Made by a program: the position numbers and the translations under genes. A stretch of DNA of 64,000 nucleotides from NCBI GenBank assembly GCA_021405325.1, contig QWII01000001.1, positions 1-64,000 on the forward strand, in the 5' to 3' direction. Shown here piece by piece: positions 62,584 through 64,000 of the stretch; the stretch's first letter is position 1, and every line of letters begins with the position of its first letter. The notes beneath the pieces were generated by a model that did no database searches, was not told the DNA's origin, and was given only the letters and a program-made list of their open reading frames with translations. The DNA is from Caldilinea sp. CFX5 (lineage in GTDB: Bacteria; Chloroflexota; Anaerolineae; Caldilineales; Caldilineaceae).

Positions 62584-62635
62584 CCCAAGCTGAAATACAC
62601 CCTAGATCGATTCAGGAAGAGCAAGGAGCAACCAC

Positions 62636-63784
62636 ATGACACTACGCGCGATCGTGATTGGCGCCGGCTGGGCGGGGGAAGGTCACAGCAAAGCCTTACG
62701 TGCGGCGGGGGTGGAGATTGTGGCGATCTGTGGTCGCACACCAGAACCGGCGCAGGCCATGGCCCGAAAGCTCGGCATCGCCGACGTGCGGCTGGATTGG
62801 CGGGCGGCATTGCAGGCGTTGCAGCCGGATCTGGTTACGATTGCCACGCCGGGCCACCTCCATGCGGAAATGGTGTTGGCGGCGGCGGGACTTGGTTGTC
62901 ACATTCTCTGTGAAAAGCCGCTCGGTCTCAACGCCGACCAGGCGCGGGCGATGTTGCAAGCGGTGGAAGCAGCCGGTGTCAAACACGCCTATGGCGCGAC
63001 CAGTCGCTATGCCCCGGCGGCGCTCTATGCCCAACGCCTGCTGGCGTCCGGCTTGATCGGGCAAGTGCAAGAGATCGAGTGCATTCATCATTTCAACCTG
63101 TCGCCATTGACGCCCGCCTCCTGGTTTTTCCAGTTGAGCCAGGGCGGCGGCGCCTTGTATACTGATTTCCCCCATTTCTTGGGTCAGGTGCTCTTTATGA
63201 CCGGCGGGCAGATCCAGGCGGTCTGCGGCTCGGCTCGTCCGTTGCTCGACAAAGTGCCGGTCGGCGCGCCGGTTCATGACTTCCGCGCGAGCTTTACTCC
63301 GCTTGATCCCCAGCAAGCGGAGTCAGGCAGATGGCAGCCGGTGGACGCCGATATGGGCTATACGATTCTGGGGCGGCTGCAAATGCCCGCCGGCAACACG
63401 GCCAGCGTCCTCTGGCAGGCGTCGGAAATGGCGGCCGGTCGCCACCCCAACGCCCTGGCCTTTTATGGCAGCCAGGGTTCGTTGCATCTCAATGCCCCCT
63501 TCTTCCCGGAGACGATTGAGCATTTCGCGCCCAGGGGGCGCCCGACCCAGCAGCGCTGGCAAGAGATGCAAATTCCCGACGAATTCAACCGCCTGCTCGC
63601 CTGGACCGAAGACCCCGTGCAGAGCGCCTGGCATCAACTGGTCCGCGAATTTGTGGCCGATGTGCGCGGGGAAGGGTACAGCGGCTATCCAACCTTTCAT
63701 GACGGCTGGGTGGCGAATACCATTATCGACATTGTGCGCAGCGGTCAGGGCTGGACAGCGCTGCCGGCGTGGTCAAATAGCTAA
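62636..63784 (+). CDS. Gfo/Idh/MocA family oxidoreductase, copy 3
   Basis: A 382-residue protein: RAIVIGAGWAGEGHSKALRAAG for NAD(P) binding, CEKPLGL lysine motif, and TDFPHFLGQVLFMTGG, where the catalytic-type His is kept but the following Asp is not. It is a probable dehydrogenase of a sugar or related polyol; substrate unknown. GGAGCAACC precedes ATG 62636. The mRNA leader would contain hairpin D2 if transcription starts at element E4. Confidence 0.85.
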   Translation: MTLRAIVIGAGWAGEGHSKALRAAGVEIVAICGRTPEPAQAMARKLGIADVRLDWRAALQALQPDLVTIATPGHLHAEMVLAAAGLGCHILCEKPLGLNADQARAMLQAVEAAGVKHAYGATSRYAPAALYAQRLLASGLIGQVQEIECIHHFNLSPLTPASWFFQLSQGGGALYTDFPHFLGQVLFMTGGQIQAVCGSARPLLDKVPVGAPVHDFRASFTPLDPQQAESGRWQPVDADMGYTILGRLQMPAGNTASVLWQASEMAAGRHPNALAFYGSQGSLHLNAPFFPETIEHFAPRGRPTQQRWQEMQIPDEFNRLLAWTEDPVQSAWHQLVREFVADVRGEGYSGYPTFHDGWVANTIIDIVRSGQGWTALPAWSNS

Positions 63785-63892
63785 GACTTGTGTAGCACGC
63801 AAAATGATAACCCATCGTACGTTTATCTGTAAGGCAAGCATGGAAAAGCCGATTTTGCACTCATCATCACAACCATCCAGGAGCAAACCCGT

Positions 63893-64000
63893 ATGATTCG
63901 ACAGCTTCCCCCTGTTGATCAATTCAAACAACAGTTGCGTATGACGTTGCGCCAGGAAGTCCAGCAGTGCCGCACGGTGCCGTTTGCCAAACATACCCAT
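63893..64000 (+). CDS. Partial gene running off the window
   Basis: ATG 63893 is preceded by AGGAG with suitable spacing and opens a frame that stays open for 36 codons to the end of the window (MIRQLPPVDQFKQQLRMTLR and on). The product cannot be identified from this part. Confidence 0.5.
   Translation, partial: MIRQLPPVDQFKQQLRMTLRQEVQQCRTVPFAKHTH

Overview
The window looks like accessory-rich chromosome of a Chloroflexota bacterium, probably Anaerolineae/Caldilineae-like. This is inferred from the gene families (BTAD and STAND regulators, many lipoproteins ending their signal peptides in AAC or TAC, Rpn-type proteins, ISAzo13-type transposase) and from the moderately high GC; no rRNA or marker gene is present to prove it. 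No rRNA, tRNA or CRISPR array was seen. Gaps between genes are unusually full of long inverted repeats, several in dispersed families: A (near 5.6, 34.8 and 49.1 kb), B (6.3 and 55.3 kb), C (27.5, 40.7 and 54.1 kb) and D (38.8 and 62.5 kb). Some genes end inside these repeats.

0-17 kb: S41 peptidase, two tandem paralogous lipoproteins (the second frameshifted) and a coupled membrane protein, a remnant of a cation/proton antiporter, a Crp/Fnr-type regulator with a clear promoter and dyad, a degenerate aminotransferase-like protein, a CobW GTPase overlapping a WD40 protein, a DUF333 lipoprotein split by a TAG, a PadR/membrane-protein operon with a leaderless promoter-operator, a GMC oxidoreductase remnant, a His-rich protein plus PCu(A)C copper chaperone, and an agmatine deiminase lacking its 5' end.

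17-36 kb: ABC exporter, an Rpn-like protein frameshifted by a repeat duplication, Tex, a radical SAM protein whose apparent TGA stop is most likely selenocysteine in a CUAEP tail, a small HTH protein, a fused double short-chain dehydrogenase, an NAD-dependent epimerase-like protein, PyrK-like flavoprotein, DedA next to DUF368 (both families implicated in undecaprenyl-phosphate recycling), a BNR lipoprotein, a flavin amine oxidase and a two-gene carnitine/butyrobetaine unit.

36-64 kb: two toxin-antitoxin modules, a nucleoside deaminase, an M20 peptidase, a TPR lipoprotein, two long near-identical HTH-STAND ATPases flanking a BTAD regulator, three Gfo/Idh/MocA oxidoreductases, two alpha/beta hydrolases, an internally duplicated lipoprotein, a complete ISAzo13-type insertion sequence and a berberine-bridge-type FAD oxidase.

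The two most interesting signals are the probable selenoprotein at 22.5-24.0 kb and a conserved, always gene-facing, promoter-like element (family E) upstream of four unrelated genes at 38.7, 50.4, 60.7 and 62.3 kb. Each copy carries two direct repeats 21-22 bp apart followed, at fixed spacing, by a -10-like hexamer.
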